DNA of 64,000 nt from an uncultured Paracoccaceae bacterium (GTDB taxonomy: Bacteria; Pseudomonadota; Alphaproteobacteria; Rhodobacterales; Rhodobacteraceae), in assembly GCA_947501355.1 (NCBI GenBank), contig CANMVA010000001.1, positions 310,001 to 374,000 of the forward strand, written 5' to 3'. This document shows positions 18,906-28,801 of the stretch, piece by piece (the stretch's first letter is position 1; each line of letters opens with the position of its first letter). The translations under genes were made by a program, and so were the position numbers. A model generated the notes under the pieces. That model saw only the letters and a list, made by a program, of their open reading frames with translations. It was not told the origin of the DNA and searched no databases.

Positions 18906-19611
18906 CAACGGCGGCCTTTTGTGCGGCGACCAGCTCGCCAACGCCTTTTTCGGCCAGATCAACGAGCTGATCCATCTGCGCGCGGCTGAATGTGGCGCCT
19001 TCGGCAGACATCTGCACTTCGACCATCTGGCCCGAACCGGTCACGATGAAGTTCCCGTCCACGCCGGCTTCGCTGTCTTCTGGGTAATCCAGATCAAGAA
19101 CCGGCTGACCGGCATAAATCCCGCAGCTGACGGCGGCGATGTGGTCAACCAGCGGATCGCTGATGATATCGCCTGCCTTCATGAGCTTGTTGACAGCCAT
19201 GCGCAGCGCAACCCAGCCGCCGGTGATCGACGCACACCGTGTTCCCCCATCGGCCTGGATCACATCGCAGTCGACAACAATCTGACGTTCGCCCATGGCG
19301 ACGCGATCCACACCAGCTCGCAAGCTGCGCCCGATCAGGCGCTGAATTTCCTGCGTGCGCCCGGATTGACCGTTCTTGGCTTCGCGCCGCATCCGCGTGT
19401 GTGTGGCGCGCGGCAGCATCCCGTATTCTGCGGTCACCCAGCCCAAACCACTGTTTTTCAGAAAGGGCGGCACGCGTTCATCGACGGAAGCTGTGCACAG
19501 CACATGGGTGTCGCCGCATTTGATCAGGCACGACCCTTCCGCATGGCGGGTTACATCTGTTTCAATGGAGATTGCGCGCATTTCGTCCAGCGCTCTGCCC
19601 GAAGGTCTCAT
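18898..19611 (-). CDS. rph: Ribonuclease PH
   Basis: 237 residues, full length. Phosphorolytic 3'-5' exoribonuclease that trims tRNA precursors. Begins [30 protein letters not shown] and has TEYGML-like [30 protein letters not shown] and [19 protein letters not shown], all strongly conserved. First gene of the leftward rph-rdgB-hemW operon, divergent from hrcA across 115 bases. Confidence 0.96.
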   Translation of the reverse strand: MRPSGRALDEMRAISIETDVTRHAEGSCLIKCGDTHVLCTASVDERVPPFLKNSGLGWVTAEYGMLPRATHTRMRREAKNGQSGRTQEIQRLIGRSLRAGVDRVAMGERQIVVDCDVIQADGGTRCASITGGWVALRMAVNKLMKAGDIISDPLVDHIAAVSCGIYAGQPVLDLDYPEDSEAGVDGNFIVTGSGQMVEVQMSAEGATFSRAQMDQLVDLAEKGVGELVAAQKAAVGA

Positions 19612-19673
19612 AAGGTCATCCTTTGATGTTTGTGGGTGGGATACCTATCTCTGAAGGCAAAGCGCAACCCCGA

Positions 19674-19701
19674 TTGACGATGTCTCTCAGACCGATTTAA
19701 T
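19674..19701 (+). promoter_or_regulatory. Promoter of hrcA-grpE
   Basis: -35 TTGACG at 19674-19679, 16-base spacer, -10 TTTAAT at 19696-19701; each hexamer matches the sigma-70 consensus in 5 of 6 positions. Transcription would start about 18 bases before the hrcA ATG, leaving room for AGGAA at about 19717. No CIRCE operator is visible near it. Confidence 0.6.
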
Positions 19702-19726
19702 GCGTTGGGACTTTACAGGAACGGTG

Positions 19727-20791
19727 ATGTCGGACGAACCGAAGATCCTCGATCAGATGAACGACCGCTCGCGCGAAGTGTTTCGCCGCGTGGTCGAGGG
19801 GTATCTGGACAGCGGTGACCCGGTCGGCTCGCGGACTTTGACACGCACCATGTCGGAACGGGTGAGTGCTGCGACGATCCGCAATGTGATGCAGGATCTG
19901 GAGCATCTGGGCCTGCTCGACAGCCCCCATATTTCTGCCGGTCGGGTGCCGACGCAGCTGGGCTTGCGGATGTTCGTCGACGGTATCCTTGAGGTCGGGG
20001 ATTTGCACAATGAAGACCGCGACAAGATTGAGCGGACGCTGACCTCAAACGAGTCCGACGTCTCAGGGATGCTGGATCGCGTCGGCTCTGCGCTTTCGGG
20101 GATCACCCAAGGTGCAAGCCTTGTTCTGACCCCGAAGCATGAAGCGCCGATCAAGCATATCGAGTTCGTGTCCCTCGGTCCGGACCGCGCACTGGTCGTC
20201 CTGGTCTTTGCAGACGGTCACGTGGAGAACCGTGTTTTCACACCGCCTTTGGGGCAGACGCCGTCTTCCATGCGAGAGGCTGCGAATTTTCTGAATGCGC
20301 TGGCCGAAGGAAAAACCCTGACAGAACTGCGCCGCACGATGACGCAGGACATCTCGGCCAAGCGCCAGCAGATTGATACGCTCGCCCATGATCTTGTCGA
20401 AAGCGGGCTTGCCGTCTGGGAAAACGAAGGCGACGTGCATGAGCGTCTTATAGTGCGCGGCCGGGCGAATCTGTTGAATTCTAATGATGAAACCGCGGAC
20501 CTCGATCTGATTAAAACGCTGTTCGATGACCTTGAGCGCAAGCGCGATATCGCTGAATTTCTGGAACTGACCGAAGAAGGCGACGGTGTGCGCATTTTTA
20601 TCGGCTCCGAGAACAAGCTTTTTTCACTTTCGGGTTCCTCTTTGGTGGTCTCTCCCTATATGAACGCGGACCGTAAGATCATTGGTGCCGTCGGCGTCAT
20701 TGGCCCCACACGTCTGAATTACGGACGTATCGTGCCAATCGTTGATTACACCGCGCAGTTGGTCGGGAAATTAATCTCCGACCGGGGCTAG
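19727..20791 (+). CDS. hrcA: Heat-inducible transcription repressor HrcA
   Basis: 354 residues. Represses groESL-type operons by binding CIRCE elements, with GroEL as co-factor. N-terminal winged helix (NDRSREVFRRVVEGYLDSGDPVGSRTL and SAATIRNVMQDLEHLGLL), then SPHISAGRVPT, a family hallmark, and the C-terminal GAF-like dimer domain. Start at 19727 has AGGAA at a good distance; an ATG 27 bases upstream would overlap the promoter. grpE follows after 13 bases. dnaK and dnaJ are not adjacent and no CIRCE is seen in the window, so its targets are elsewhere. Confidence 0.95.
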   Translation: MSDEPKILDQMNDRSREVFRRVVEGYLDSGDPVGSRTLTRTMSERVSAATIRNVMQDLEHLGLLDSPHISAGRVPTQLGLRMFVDGILEVGDLHNEDRDKIERTLTSNESDVSGMLDRVGSALSGITQGASLVLTPKHEAPIKHIEFVSLGPDRALVVLVFADGHVENRVFTPPLGQTPSSMREAANFLNALAEGKTLTELRRTMTQDISAKRQQIDTLAHDLVESGLAVWENEGDVHERLIVRGRANLLNSNDETADLDLIKTLFDDLERKRDIAEFLELTEEGDGVRIFIGSENKLFSLSGSSLVVSPYMNADRKIIGAVGVIGPTRLNYGRIVPIVDYTAQLVGKLISDRG

Positions 20792-20804
20792 AAAGAAGTA
20801 GCAG

Positions 20805-21368
20805 ATGGCAGACGCGAAGAAAGAAGACGATTTTCTGGACGATGTGGACATGGCCGAGGCAGAGGAATTTGCCGAAGACGCCATGGAATACGATGACGAA
20901 GCGCTTGAGCTGGACGCGCTGAAAGCCGAGCGGGATGAGTTCCGTGATCGTTTCATGCGCGCCTTGGCGGATGCCGAGAATGCACGTAAGCGGTCTGACC
21001 GGGATCGTCGCGAAGCTGAGCAGTATGGCGGCTCGAAACTCGCGCGCGATCTGCTTCCTGTTTACGACAACATGAAGCGCGCGGTTGAGGCCGCGACGGA
21101 CGAACAGAAGGAAGTGTCTGCCGCGCTGATCGAGGGCGTTGAACTGACGATGCGTGAGCTTCTCAATACGTTCAAGAAGCACGGGATCGAGCCTATTTCA
21201 CCGAAAGTCGGTGATAAATTCGACCCGCAACTGCATCAGGCGATGTTCGAGGCCCCCGTGCCGGACACCAAGGCTGGCGATATCATTCAGGTCGCTGCCG
21301 AAGGGTTCATGCTCTATGATCGTTTGCTGCGTCCGGCGCAGGTCGGCGTGTCATCGACGCCTGCTTAA
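20805..21368 (+). CDS. grpE: Nucleotide exchange factor GrpE
   Basis: 187 residues. Exchanges ADP for ATP on DnaK. A very acidic N-terminal tail (residues 5-40), a long coiled coil (ELDALKAERDEFRDRFMRALADAENARKR), then the compact head with LLPVYDNMKRAVE and the closing motif FDPQLHQAMFEAPVPD. Cotranscribed with hrcA. The stop TAA shares 4 bases with the stop of convergent mutS. Confidence 0.96.
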   Translation: MADAKKEDDFLDDVDMAEAEEFAEDAMEYDDEALELDALKAERDEFRDRFMRALADAENARKRSDRDRREAEQYGGSKLARDLLPVYDNMKRAVEAATDEQKEVSAALIEGVELTMRELLNTFKKHGIEPISPKVGDKFDPQLHQAMFEAPVPDTKAGDIIQVAAEGFMLYDRLLRPAQVGVSSTPA

Positions 21369-23995
21369 GGCTTTTTCGACAGCGCTTTCAGCTCATAAAT
21401 CAGGTTGAGCGCGTCTTTCGGCGACAACTCGTCCGGCACGATATCGTCAAGGCGCGCCTCGACTTCTGAGGATTGAGGCGCTGCGATGGGCGCTTCGGGT
21501 GTTGCCGCAAAAAGGGGAAGATCGTCGATTAGGGCCGCAACTTTTGCACCGCCGCTGCCTTGGCCGCTTTCCAGCTCAGCCAGGATTGTCTTAGCGCGGT
21601 TCACCACCTTGCCCGGAAGACCCGCCAGCCGGGCGACTTGCACCCCGTAAGACCGATCCGCCGCACCACGTTTGACCTCATGCAGGAAAATCACCTCGCC
21701 GTCCCATTCCTTTACGGTCACGGTGGCATTGTCCACGCTATCCATCCGCGACGAGAGCGCGGTAAGTTCATGATAATGCGTAGCAAATAATGCGCGGCAC
21801 TTATTCTCATCATGGAGATGTTCCAATGTCGCCCAGGCGATGGAAAGCCCATCATAAGTCGCGGTGCCCCGCCCGATCTCATCCAGAATCACCAGCGCGC
21901 GGCTGTCGGCCTGGTTCAGGATCGCGGCGGTTTCGACCATCTCGACCATGAATGTTGAGCGCCCGCGCGCCAGATCATCAGATGCACCCACGCGCGAGAA
22001 AAGCTGTGACACTAGACCGATATGCGCCTTGCTTGCCGGCACAAACGATCCCATCTGCGCGAGCAGCGCGATGATCGCGTTCTGCCGCAGAAAGGTCGAC
22101 TTACCGGCCATGTTCGGGCCGGTCAGCAGCCAGACGCGCGGATCGCCGTCGCCCAACACGCATGTATTGGCGACGAACGGGGCGCCGTTTTGCTTCCGCA
22201 ATGCGAGTTCCACAACAGGATGACGCCCGTTCTCGACCATGAAGCGGCGCGTGTCATCCATGATCGGGCGGCTCCAGCCTTCATCGACTGCGAGGTCAGC
22301 CAAAGCCGTGGTAACGTCGATCTCAGCAAGCGCCTTAGAGGTTGCGCCAATCGCGGCGGCTTTGTCCAGAATAGCGTCTTTTAGGCTGTCATAGAGCCGC
22401 TTTTCGATTTCAAGCGCCTGGTGTCCGGCGTTGAGGATCTTCGTCTCCAACTCAGACAATTCAACCGTCGTGAAGCGCACCTGATTAGCGGTGGTCTGCC
22501 TATGAATGAACGTCTCGTTCATCGGTTCCGACAGCATCTTCTCCGCATGCGTTGCCGTCGTTTCGATGAAATAGCCCAGCACATTGTTGTGCTTGATCTT
22601 TAAAGACGAAACGCCTGTTTTTTCGGCATATGCCTTTTGAAGTCCTGCGACCACGCCACGGCCTTCATCACGCAAGACCCGCGCCTCGTCTAATTCGCCG
22701 TCGTAATCGGGCGCGATGAAACCGCCGTCGCGGGCAAGCAAAGGCGGCTCTGCCACCAGCGCGTCATCCAACAGATTGACCAGCGCGTCATGACCTTTGA
22801 GCGCTTCAAATGCGTCGGAGAGCGGTTTTGGCAGATCATCAGGCGGCGTTAGCCCCTCGGCCGCCGTCAATCCGTTCCGAATGGCTGCAAGATCGCGCGG
22901 ACCTCCTCGGTCAAGGGCGAGACGTGACAAGGCGCGGTCCAAGTCGGGGACATTGCGCAGGGCGTCGCGAAGATCGGTCCGAAACCGGCGTTCCCTGAAG
23001 GCATACTCCAAAGCGTCGTGTCGCGCGCCGATCAGGGCAAGATCACAGGACGGGGCAGACAGCCGTTGCTCCAGCAAACGCCCGCCAGCCGCTGTGACCG
23101 TCCGGTCAATCGCCGCAATCAGCGACCCGTCGCGCCCGCCCGACAGGCTTGCCGTCAATTCAAGATTGCGGCGCGTCGCGGGGTCGATCTGCATCGTTCC
23201 GCCCAGCGCCTCTTTCACGGGCGGGCGCAGCAGCGGGATGTTTCCTTTTTGCGTCAGATCGAGGTAGTCGACCAAGGCCAGAAGGGCGGCCTTTTCCGGG
23301 CGATCAAACTGGCCAAACCCGTCCAGACCCGTGACGCCGAAGACCTGAGACAGGCGTGCCTCGGCTGCGGTGCTGTCGAAGGACCCACGCCCCAAACCGG
23401 TTAAATGCGCCCCGGATTCAGAGACTATTTCAGCCAAATCCGCTTCCAGTGTCTCGGATACAAGCACTTCGCGTGGCGCGATCCGCGCCAGCTCAAACCC
23501 AAGCTTTGGGCGTGGACAAGGGATCACATGCAGCGCCCCTGTGGAGATATCGACCCAGGCAAAAGCGCCTTTCTCCCTGACCTCGGCAAAGCTGGCGAGG
23601 AAGTTGTGCCGCCGTGCCTCCAGCAGAGTTTCCTCTGTCAACGTGCCAGGCGTCACAAGCCGCACGACGCCCCGCTTCACGACGGATTTAGAGCCACGCT
23701 TCTTGGCTTCTGACGGGCTTTCCAACTGCTCACAAACCGCAACGCGAAACTGCTTGCGGATCAACGTCAGCAAGTAGCTTTCGGCGGCATGGACAGGCAC
23801 GCCGCACATCGGAATATCTTCGCCCAGATGCTTGCCGCGTTTGGTGAGCGCAATGTCGAGCGCTTCGGCTGCCGCCACTGCATCGTCAAAGAACAACTCG
23901 TAAAAGTCGCCCATCCGGTAGAAGAGCAGCGCGTCGGGATACTCCGCCTTGATCTCAAGAAATTGCGCCATCATGGGCGTGATCGCCGCGTTCAC
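21365..23995 (-). CDS. mutS: DNA mismatch repair protein MutS
   Basis: 876 residues. Recognises mismatches and small loops. N-terminal mismatch-binding domain with LLFYRMGDFYELFFDDA (the Phe-x-Glu wedge is in the DFYELF segment), connector, lever and clamp, then the ABC-type ATPase with GPNMAGKST at about 626-634 and VILDEIGRGTATYDG. Start is the GTG at 23995, giving MNAAITPMMAQFLEIK, with GAAGGGGG upstream; the longer frame to 24118 has no family similarity. Divergent from maeB across 148 bases. Confidence 0.95.
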   Translation of the reverse strand: MNAAITPMMAQFLEIKAEYPDALLFYRMGDFYELFFDDAVAAAEALDIALTKRGKHLGEDIPMCGVPVHAAESYLLTLIRKQFRVAVCEQLESPSEAKKRGSKSVVKRGVVRLVTPGTLTEETLLEARRHNFLASFAEVREKGAFAWVDISTGALHVIPCPRPKLGFELARIAPREVLVSETLEADLAEIVSESGAHLTGLGRGSFDSTAAEARLSQVFGVTGLDGFGQFDRPEKAALLALVDYLDLTQKGNIPLLRPPVKEALGGTMQIDPATRRNLELTASLSGGRDGSLIAAIDRTVTAAGGRLLEQRLSAPSCDLALIGARHDALEYAFRERRFRTDLRDALRNVPDLDRALSRLALDRGGPRDLAAIRNGLTAAEGLTPPDDLPKPLSDAFEALKGHDALVNLLDDALVAEPPLLARDGGFIAPDYDGELDEARVLRDEGRGVVAGLQKAYAEKTGVSSLKIKHNNVLGYFIETTATHAEKMLSEPMNETFIHRQTTANQVRFTTVELSELETKILNAGHQALEIEKRLYDSLKDAILDKAAAIGATSKALAEIDVTTALADLAVDEGWSRPIMDDTRRFMVENGRHPVVELALRKQNGAPFVANTCVLGDGDPRVWLLTGPNMAGKSTFLRQNAIIALLAQMGSFVPASKAHIGLVSQLFSRVGASDDLARGRSTFMVEMVETAAILNQADSRALVILDEIGRGTATYDGLSIAWATLEHLHDENKCRALFATHYHELTALSSRMDSVDNATVTVKEWDGEVIFLHEVKRGAADRSYGVQVARLAGLPGKVVNRAKTILAELESGQGSGGAKVAALIDDLPLFAATPEAPIAAPQSSEVEARLDDIVPDELSPKDALNLIYELKALSKKP

Positions 23996-24143
23996 CCGAT
24001 TGCCCCCTTCGGTGTTTGACCGCGTCAGACTACTCAAGCGCAGGCGTGGATGGAAGGGCTGACGCGCGCCAATTCTCCGGTTCCGTTCGCGGGGCAAATG
24101 AGGAATAGTGCCCCTCACTTTTCAATGAGAGGACCGCCCGCAT

Positions 24144-26399
24144 ATGTCGAACCCAAAACACACCCGCGAGGACGCGCTGGCTTTTCACCTTGAGCCGACA
24201 CCGGGCAAGTTCGAGATCACGGCGACCGTTCCGATGACGACGCAGCGCGACCTCTCCTTGGCTTATTCACCAGGCGTTGCCGTGCCGTGCGAAGAGATCG
24301 CCGCGACCCCGGAGACCGCTTACGACTACACGAACAAGGGCAACCTTGTGGCGGTGATTTCGAACGGCACTGCGGTGCTTGGGTTGGGAAATCTTGGCGC
24401 GCTTGCGTCCAAGCCGGTGATGGAGGGGAAGGCCGTTTTGTTCAAACGCTTCGCCGACGTGAATTCTATTGATATTGAACTGGATACCGAAGATCCGGAG
24501 GCCTTCATTCAGGCGGTCAAGCTCATGGGCCCGACCTTCGGCGGCATTAACCTTGAGGACATCAAGGCGCCCGAATGCTTCATCATCGAGCAGCGCCTCA
24601 AAGAGGAAATGGACATTCCCGTTTTCCATGACGATCAGCATGGAACGGCCGTTATATGCGCGGCTGGTTTGATTAACGCCCTGCATCTGACGGGCAAAAA
24701 AATAGAAGACTGTAAGATCGTTTTGAATGGTGCAGGGGCTGCTGGCATTGCCTGTATCGAACTGCTCAAGGCGATGGGTGCAAAGCATGACAATTGCATT
24801 GTCTGCGACACCAAAGGCGTCATTTACCAAGGCCGAACCGAAGGCATGAACCAGTGGAAATCGGGCCATGCGGCCCGCACCGATGCGCGGTCTTTGGAAG
24901 ACGCGATGCGCAATGCGGATGTGTTTCTGGGTGTCTCAGCCCGCGGTGCTGTGACCAAGGATATGGTTGCCAGCATGGCCGACAATCCAGTGATTTTCGC
25001 GATGGCGAACCCCGATCCGGAGATTACGCCGGAAGAAGCGCACGAGGTGCGCGTCGATGCCATCGTGGCAACGGGCCGGTCTGATTATCCCAACCAAGTC
25101 AATAATGTGCTGGGTTTTCCATATCTGTTTCGGGGTGCCCTGGACATTCATGCCCGCGCTATCAATGACGAGATGAAGATCGCGTGTGCACAGGCGTTGG
25201 CTGAGTTGGCGCGCGAAGATGTGCCGGACGAAGTGGCGATGGCCTACGGTCGGAAACTGAGCTTTGGTCGCGACTATATCATCCCGACACCTTTTGACCC
25301 GCGCCTGATCTACACAATCCCGCCTGCCGTTGCCAAAGCCGGGATGGAGACGGAGGCCGCGCGCCGCCCTATCGTGGATATCGAGAATTACGAACTGACA
25401 CTGAAATCGCGGATGGACCCGACTGCGTTGATCCTGCGGGGGCTAAATGCGCGTGCGCGCTCCAAACAGGCGACGATGGTTTTTGCCGAGGGAGATGATG
25501 AGCGCGTGTTGCGCGCTGCCGTTAACTATCAGCGGTCCGGCATGGGCAAAGCTTTGGTCGTGGGGCGCGAGGATGACGTGAAGATGCGCCTTGATGGTGC
25601 GGGCCTTGGCGACGCTGTGCGTGAGCTGACCGTGGTTAACGCCGCCAACACCCCACATCTGGAGGCCTACAAGGATTTCCTCTACGAGCGGCTCAATCGC
25701 AAAGGCTTTGATCGCGCCGATATTCACCGGCTTGCGGCGCGTGACAGGCATGTTTTCTCGGCGCTGATGTTGGCGCATGGCCATGCGGATGGGTTGGTCA
25801 CTGGGGCCACGCGCAAATCGGCCCATGTGCTTGGCCTTATGAACCACGTCTTCGACGTGAGCGTAGGAGATAACGTTGTTGGCGTTACGGCGATCCTGCA
25901 TCGCGGGCGCATCGTCTTGATCACCGACACGCTGGTGCATGAATGGCCGGACGAGACCGATCTTGCCAATATCGCCATCCGCGGTGCCGAGGTCGCGCGC
26001 ACATTCGGCCTTGATCCACGCGTCGCCTTTGTCAGCTTTTCGACCTTTGGGTATCCGGTCTCAGAGCGGGCCGAAAAGATGCATATGGCGCCAAAAGTGC
26101 TGGATGCTCGCGGGGTTGATTTCGAGTATGAGGGCGAAATGACAGTGGATGTCGCGCTGAACGCACAGGCGCGCGAGGCTTATCCGTTTTCAAGACTGAC
26201 CGGTCCGGCCAATGTGTTGGTCGTGCCTGCGCGGCATTCGGCGTCAATCTCGGTGAAGCTGATGCAGGAAATGGCGGGGGCAACCGTGATCGGGCCAATC
26301 CTGACGGGCGTTGATCGCCCGATCCAGATCTGTTCGACCGTGTCGACGGCGAACGACATCATGAACATGGCTGTGATTGCCGCCTGTAACGTCAAATGA
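24144..26399 (+). CDS. maeB: NADP-dependent malic enzyme with phosphotransacetylase-like domain
   Basis: 751 residues. Oxidatively decarboxylates malate to pyruvate, making NADPH. Residues 1 to about 430 are the malic enzyme: [13 protein letters not shown], the catalytic region with [16 protein letters not shown], and [16 protein letters not shown] for NADP. From about 430 there is a phosphate acetyltransferase-like domain ([34 protein letters not shown]). In this hybrid class the PTA-like part is thought to be regulatory, responding to acetyl-CoA, rather than catalytic. AGAGGA precedes the ATG. Overlaps the next gene by 4 bases. Confidence 0.95.
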   Translation: MSNPKHTREDALAFHLEPTPGKFEITATVPMTTQRDLSLAYSPGVAVPCEEIAATPETAYDYTNKGNLVAVISNGTAVLGLGNLGALASKPVMEGKAVLFKRFADVNSIDIELDTEDPEAFIQAVKLMGPTFGGINLEDIKAPECFIIEQRLKEEMDIPVFHDDQHGTAVICAAGLINALHLTGKKIEDCKIVLNGAGAAGIACIELLKAMGAKHDNCIVCDTKGVIYQGRTEGMNQWKSGHAARTDARSLEDAMRNADVFLGVSARGAVTKDMVASMADNPVIFAMANPDPEITPEEAHEVRVDAIVATGRSDYPNQVNNVLGFPYLFRGALDIHARAINDEMKIACAQALAELAREDVPDEVAMAYGRKLSFGRDYIIPTPFDPRLIYTIPPAVAKAGMETEAARRPIVDIENYELTLKSRMDPTALILRGLNARARSKQATMVFAEGDDERVLRAAVNYQRSGMGKALVVGREDDVKMRLDGAGLGDAVRELTVVNAANTPHLEAYKDFLYERLNRKGFDRADIHRLAARDRHVFSALMLAHGHADGLVTGATRKSAHVLGLMNHVFDVSVGDNVVGVTAILHRGRIVLITDTLVHEWPDETDLANIAIRGAEVARTFGLDPRVAFVSFSTFGYPVSERAEKMHMAPKVLDARGVDFEYEGEMTVDVALNAQAREAYPFSRLTGPANVLVVPARHSASISVKLMQEMAGATVIGPILTGVDRPIQICSTVSTANDIMNMAVIAACNVK

Positions 26400-27265
26400 C
26401 GATCTATAATCTCGGCTCAATCAACGTTGATCTGTTCTATCAGGTCCCGCATTTGCCCACACCGGGGGAGACGTTGGCGGCGCGCGAGGTCACGGAAGGT
26501 TTGGGCGGGAAGGGCGCGAATATGTCTGTTGCCGCTGCCCGTGCTGCGGCGCGCGTTTGTCATATCGGGTCGGTCGGTGCGGATCGCATCTGGCCGCGCG
26601 ATCGCCTTCTGGAATACGGCGTCGATACGCGCCACATCGCGACGGATGAGGGGCAGACAGGCACCGCTGTCATCGCGGTCGACCCAGACGGTGAAAACCT
26701 GATCCTGCTGAACGCTGGCGTTAATGCGCACATCGCGGACAGTGCTATTTCCGCCGCCCTGTCCGAAGCACAAACGGGCGATATCCTCGTTTTTCAGAAC
26801 GAGACCAACGGCCAGCTTCATGCTGCTGAGACAGCGAAAAAGATGGGTCTGCGCGTGTGCTATGCCGCAGCCCCGTTTGAGGTTTCGGCGGTTCAGGGCG
26901 TCCTGAACCACCTTGATTTGTTGATCCTGAACGAGGTCGAGGCCGCGCAACTTGAGGCGGGATTAGACATGCCGCTCCGCGATCTGCCTGTAGCCGATAT
27001 TTTGGTAACGCTCGGCGCAAAAGGGTGCCGCTGGCTTAGCGCGGCCGGGGAGAAGACCTTTGACGCGATCCCTGTCGACGCGGTCGACACCACCGGGGCT
27101 GGCGACACGTTTACCGGATTTTGGCTGGCCGGTCTGGATCGCGGCATGCCGATGGAGCAGGCGATTGGTCAGGCCACTATTGCCGCTGCACTTATGGTCA
27201 TGCGCCATGGCACCGCAGATGTGATCCCGGACCTGCTGGAGGTCCAGGAATTCATGCAGCGTTAG
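26396..27265 (+). CDS. PfkB-family sugar kinase (ribokinase-like)
   Basis: 289 residues. N-terminal GGKGANMSVAAARA at about 37-50 and C-terminal DTTGAGDTFTGFWLAG, where the GAGD aspartate is the catalytic base, place it in the PfkB family; the N-terminus NLGSINVDLFYQVPHLPTPGET most resembles ribokinase. No ribose transporter or other sugar gene is adjacent. It is translationally coupled to maeB (ATGA overlap), an unusual partner, so its substrate should not be assumed. Its stop shares 4 bases with convergent msrA. Confidence 0.85.
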   Translation: MTIYNLGSINVDLFYQVPHLPTPGETLAAREVTEGLGGKGANMSVAAARAAARVCHIGSVGADRIWPRDRLLEYGVDTRHIATDEGQTGTAVIAVDPDGENLILLNAGVNAHIADSAISAALSEAQTGDILVFQNETNGQLHAAETAKKMGLRVCYAAAPFEVSAVQGVLNHLDLLILNEVEAAQLEAGLDMPLRDLPVADILVTLGAKGCRWLSAAGEKTFDAIPVDAVDTTGAGDTFTGFWLAGLDRGMPMEQAIGQATIAAALMVMRHGTADVIPDLLEVQEFMQR

Positions 27266-27927
27266 CTTCCGGCAAAGGGCGCGGCACTGCCCCAAAGTTG
27301 CTTCACCCGTGCGTCCCGCCCGCAGGCTTTGCGGTAGCGCTTGTAGGCGTCCTTCTTGGTGCGCGGACCAAAGCGGGTCAAAATGACGTCAGAGCTTTTG
27401 TAGTAGTCCTGGTGGTAGTCCTCTGCCGGATAGAATGTGGCTTCCTGTAGAATTGGGGTGATGATGCGTTGCCCTAAAGCGGCTTGCGCCTCGGTGCGCA
27501 CTTCCTTTGCAGCGGCTTGTTCGGCAGAGTTAGAGACGAAAATCGCGGTGCTATAGCTTTGACCGCGATCACAGAACTGACCGCCTGCATCGGTCGGGTC
27601 AACCGACCGGAAGAACATCGCCAGCAGCTCATCCGAGCTGACTTCTGCGGTATCGAACGTGATCTGAACCGCCTCGTAATGCCCGCTGCGCCCGCTTGTC
27701 ACATCCTTATAGGTCGGGTTCTTGACCGTGCCGCCGGTATAGCCCGAGACGACCTCGATCACGCCGGGCACGCTTTCAAAGTCCGACTCGACGCACCAGA
27801 AGCAGCCGCCCGCGACGGTCAGAACATCCGTCGGGCCTGCTTTGGCTTCGGTGCAATGCAAAACTGTGCCGAATGTAATGGCAACGCCGAGAATAAGAGG
27901 CTTTATTTGGCTTAACGTGAAAGTCAT
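27262..27927 (-). CDS. msrA: Exported peptide-methionine (S)-S-oxide reductase MsrA
   Basis: 221 residues. Repairs oxidised methionine in proteins. The catalytic motif GCFWC is at 41-45 (Cys42), with SGYTGG and the region YPAEDYHQDY downstream. It begins MTFTLSQIKPLILGVAITF and ends its hydrophobic stretch at EAKAGP, a cleavable signal peptide, so the enzyme should act in the periplasm; family members are usually cytoplasmic. The start at 27927 has AAAGGAG upstream. A resolving Cys pair may lie in the C-terminal part (KACGRDAR). No msrB is nearby. Confidence 0.92.
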   Translation of the reverse strand: MTFTLSQIKPLILGVAITFGTVLHCTEAKAGPTDVLTVAGGCFWCVESDFESVPGVIEVVSGYTGGTVKNPTYKDVTSGRSGHYEAVQITFDTAEVSSDELLAMFFRSVDPTDAGGQFCDRGQSYSTAIFVSNSAEQAAAKEVRTEAQAALGQRIITPILQEATFYPAEDYHQDYYKSSDVILTRFGPRTKKDAYKRYRKACGRDARVKQLWGSAAPFAGS

Positions 27928-27985
27928 CGTGGGTCTCCTTTGCCCGTAGAGTGTGGAGTTTTCGCGGTGTAACCAACTCACCTCC

Positions 27986-27999
27986 GCGTGACGTCACGC
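27986..27999. repeat. 14-bp perfect palindrome between divergent msrA and sulfotransferase genes
   Basis: GCGTGACGTCACGC is self-complementary over all 14 bases. It lies 59 bases before msrA on one side and 32 bases before the sulfotransferase-like start on the other, the position of an operator for a dimeric regulator. No binding protein can be named. Confidence 0.5.
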
Positions 28000-28030
28000 A
28001 GGCGTGAAAACCATTGCGAGGAGCCATAGG

Positions 28031-28801
28031 GTGAAATCAACCCATATCGCCATGTGGTCCGGGCCGCGAAATCTCTCGACGGCGATGATGTATGCCTTCG
28101 CGGCGCGTGGAGATTGTGCCGTTTGGGACGAGCCGTTCTATGCGGCCTATCTGTCGCTAACCGGGCTGGAGCATCCGATGAGCGCGGAGATTCTTGCAGC
28201 GGGAGAGGTTGATGCAGCGACTGTCGCGCGCCGCTGCCGAGGCGCTATTCCGCAGGAACAGAGCCTGTTTTACCAAAAACACATGTGCCAGCATATGATC
28301 CCCGGAGTGCCGCGCGACTGGATGCGTGAGGGGCAGAATATCTTTCTGATCCGCCACCCGGCGCGGGTTCTTGCCAGCTTCGCCCAGAAATACGAAGAGC
28401 CTCGCTTGACCGATATCGGCTTTGTGCAACAGGCTGAGCTTTTTGATGAAATTGCGGACCATCTGGGTGCACCGCCGCTTGTCGTCGACAGTTACGATAT
28501 CCGCCAAAACCCTGGCCAAATGTTGCAAAGCCTCTGTGCCGCGCTGGGCATCTCATGGACAGACAAGATGTTGAACTGGCCCGCCGGGGGCCATCCTGAT
28601 GATGGTATCTGGGCGACCCACTGGTATGGCGCTGTCCATCGCACGACCGGCTTTGCCGGGCCCGAAGGCTCACTGCCCAAGCTATCCGGGCGCTATGCCG
28701 AGATGGTGGAAGAGGCGCAGCCCTATTACGAGCGCCTCAAAGCATTCAGTCTTTCAGCCGACGATTCCGCATCGCGATCAAGCGCAGGCGCAGCGCGTTG
28801 A
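28031..28801 (+). CDS. Sulfotransferase-like protein
   Basis: 256 residues. The N-terminal [26 protein letters not shown] resembles the 5'-phosphosulfate loop of PAPS sulfotransferases, and [14 protein letters not shown] resembles the 3'-phosphate-binding motif. Relatives in marine alphaproteobacteria are annotated only as sulfotransferase family, and the acceptor is unknown. Start is GTG at 28031 with GAGGAG 8 bases before. Its last 56 bases overlap the 3' end of argG on the opposite strand, so the C-terminal tail ([18 protein letters not shown]) is low-complexity and probably dispensable. Confidence 0.75.
   Translation: MKSTHIAMWSGPRNLSTAMMYAFAARGDCAVWDEPFYAAYLSLTGLEHPMSAEILAAGEVDAATVARRCRGAIPQEQSLFYQKHMCQHMIPGVPRDWMREGQNIFLIRHPARVLASFAQKYEEPRLTDIGFVQQAELFDEIADHLGAPPLVVDSYDIRQNPGQMLQSLCAALGISWTDKMLNWPAGGHPDDGIWATHWYGAVHRTTGFAGPEGSLPKLSGRYAEMVEEAQPYYERLKAFSLSADDSASRSSAGAAR

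Noticed and set aside
19612-19726. CIRCE element in front of hrcA
   Set aside because: No TTAGCACTC/GAGTGCTAA arms in this gap or before hslVU.
27850-27927. Lipoprotein signal on MsrA (cysteine at residue 25)
   Set aside because: The residue before the cysteine is His, which does not fit a lipobox; an A-x-A cleavage site further on fits better.
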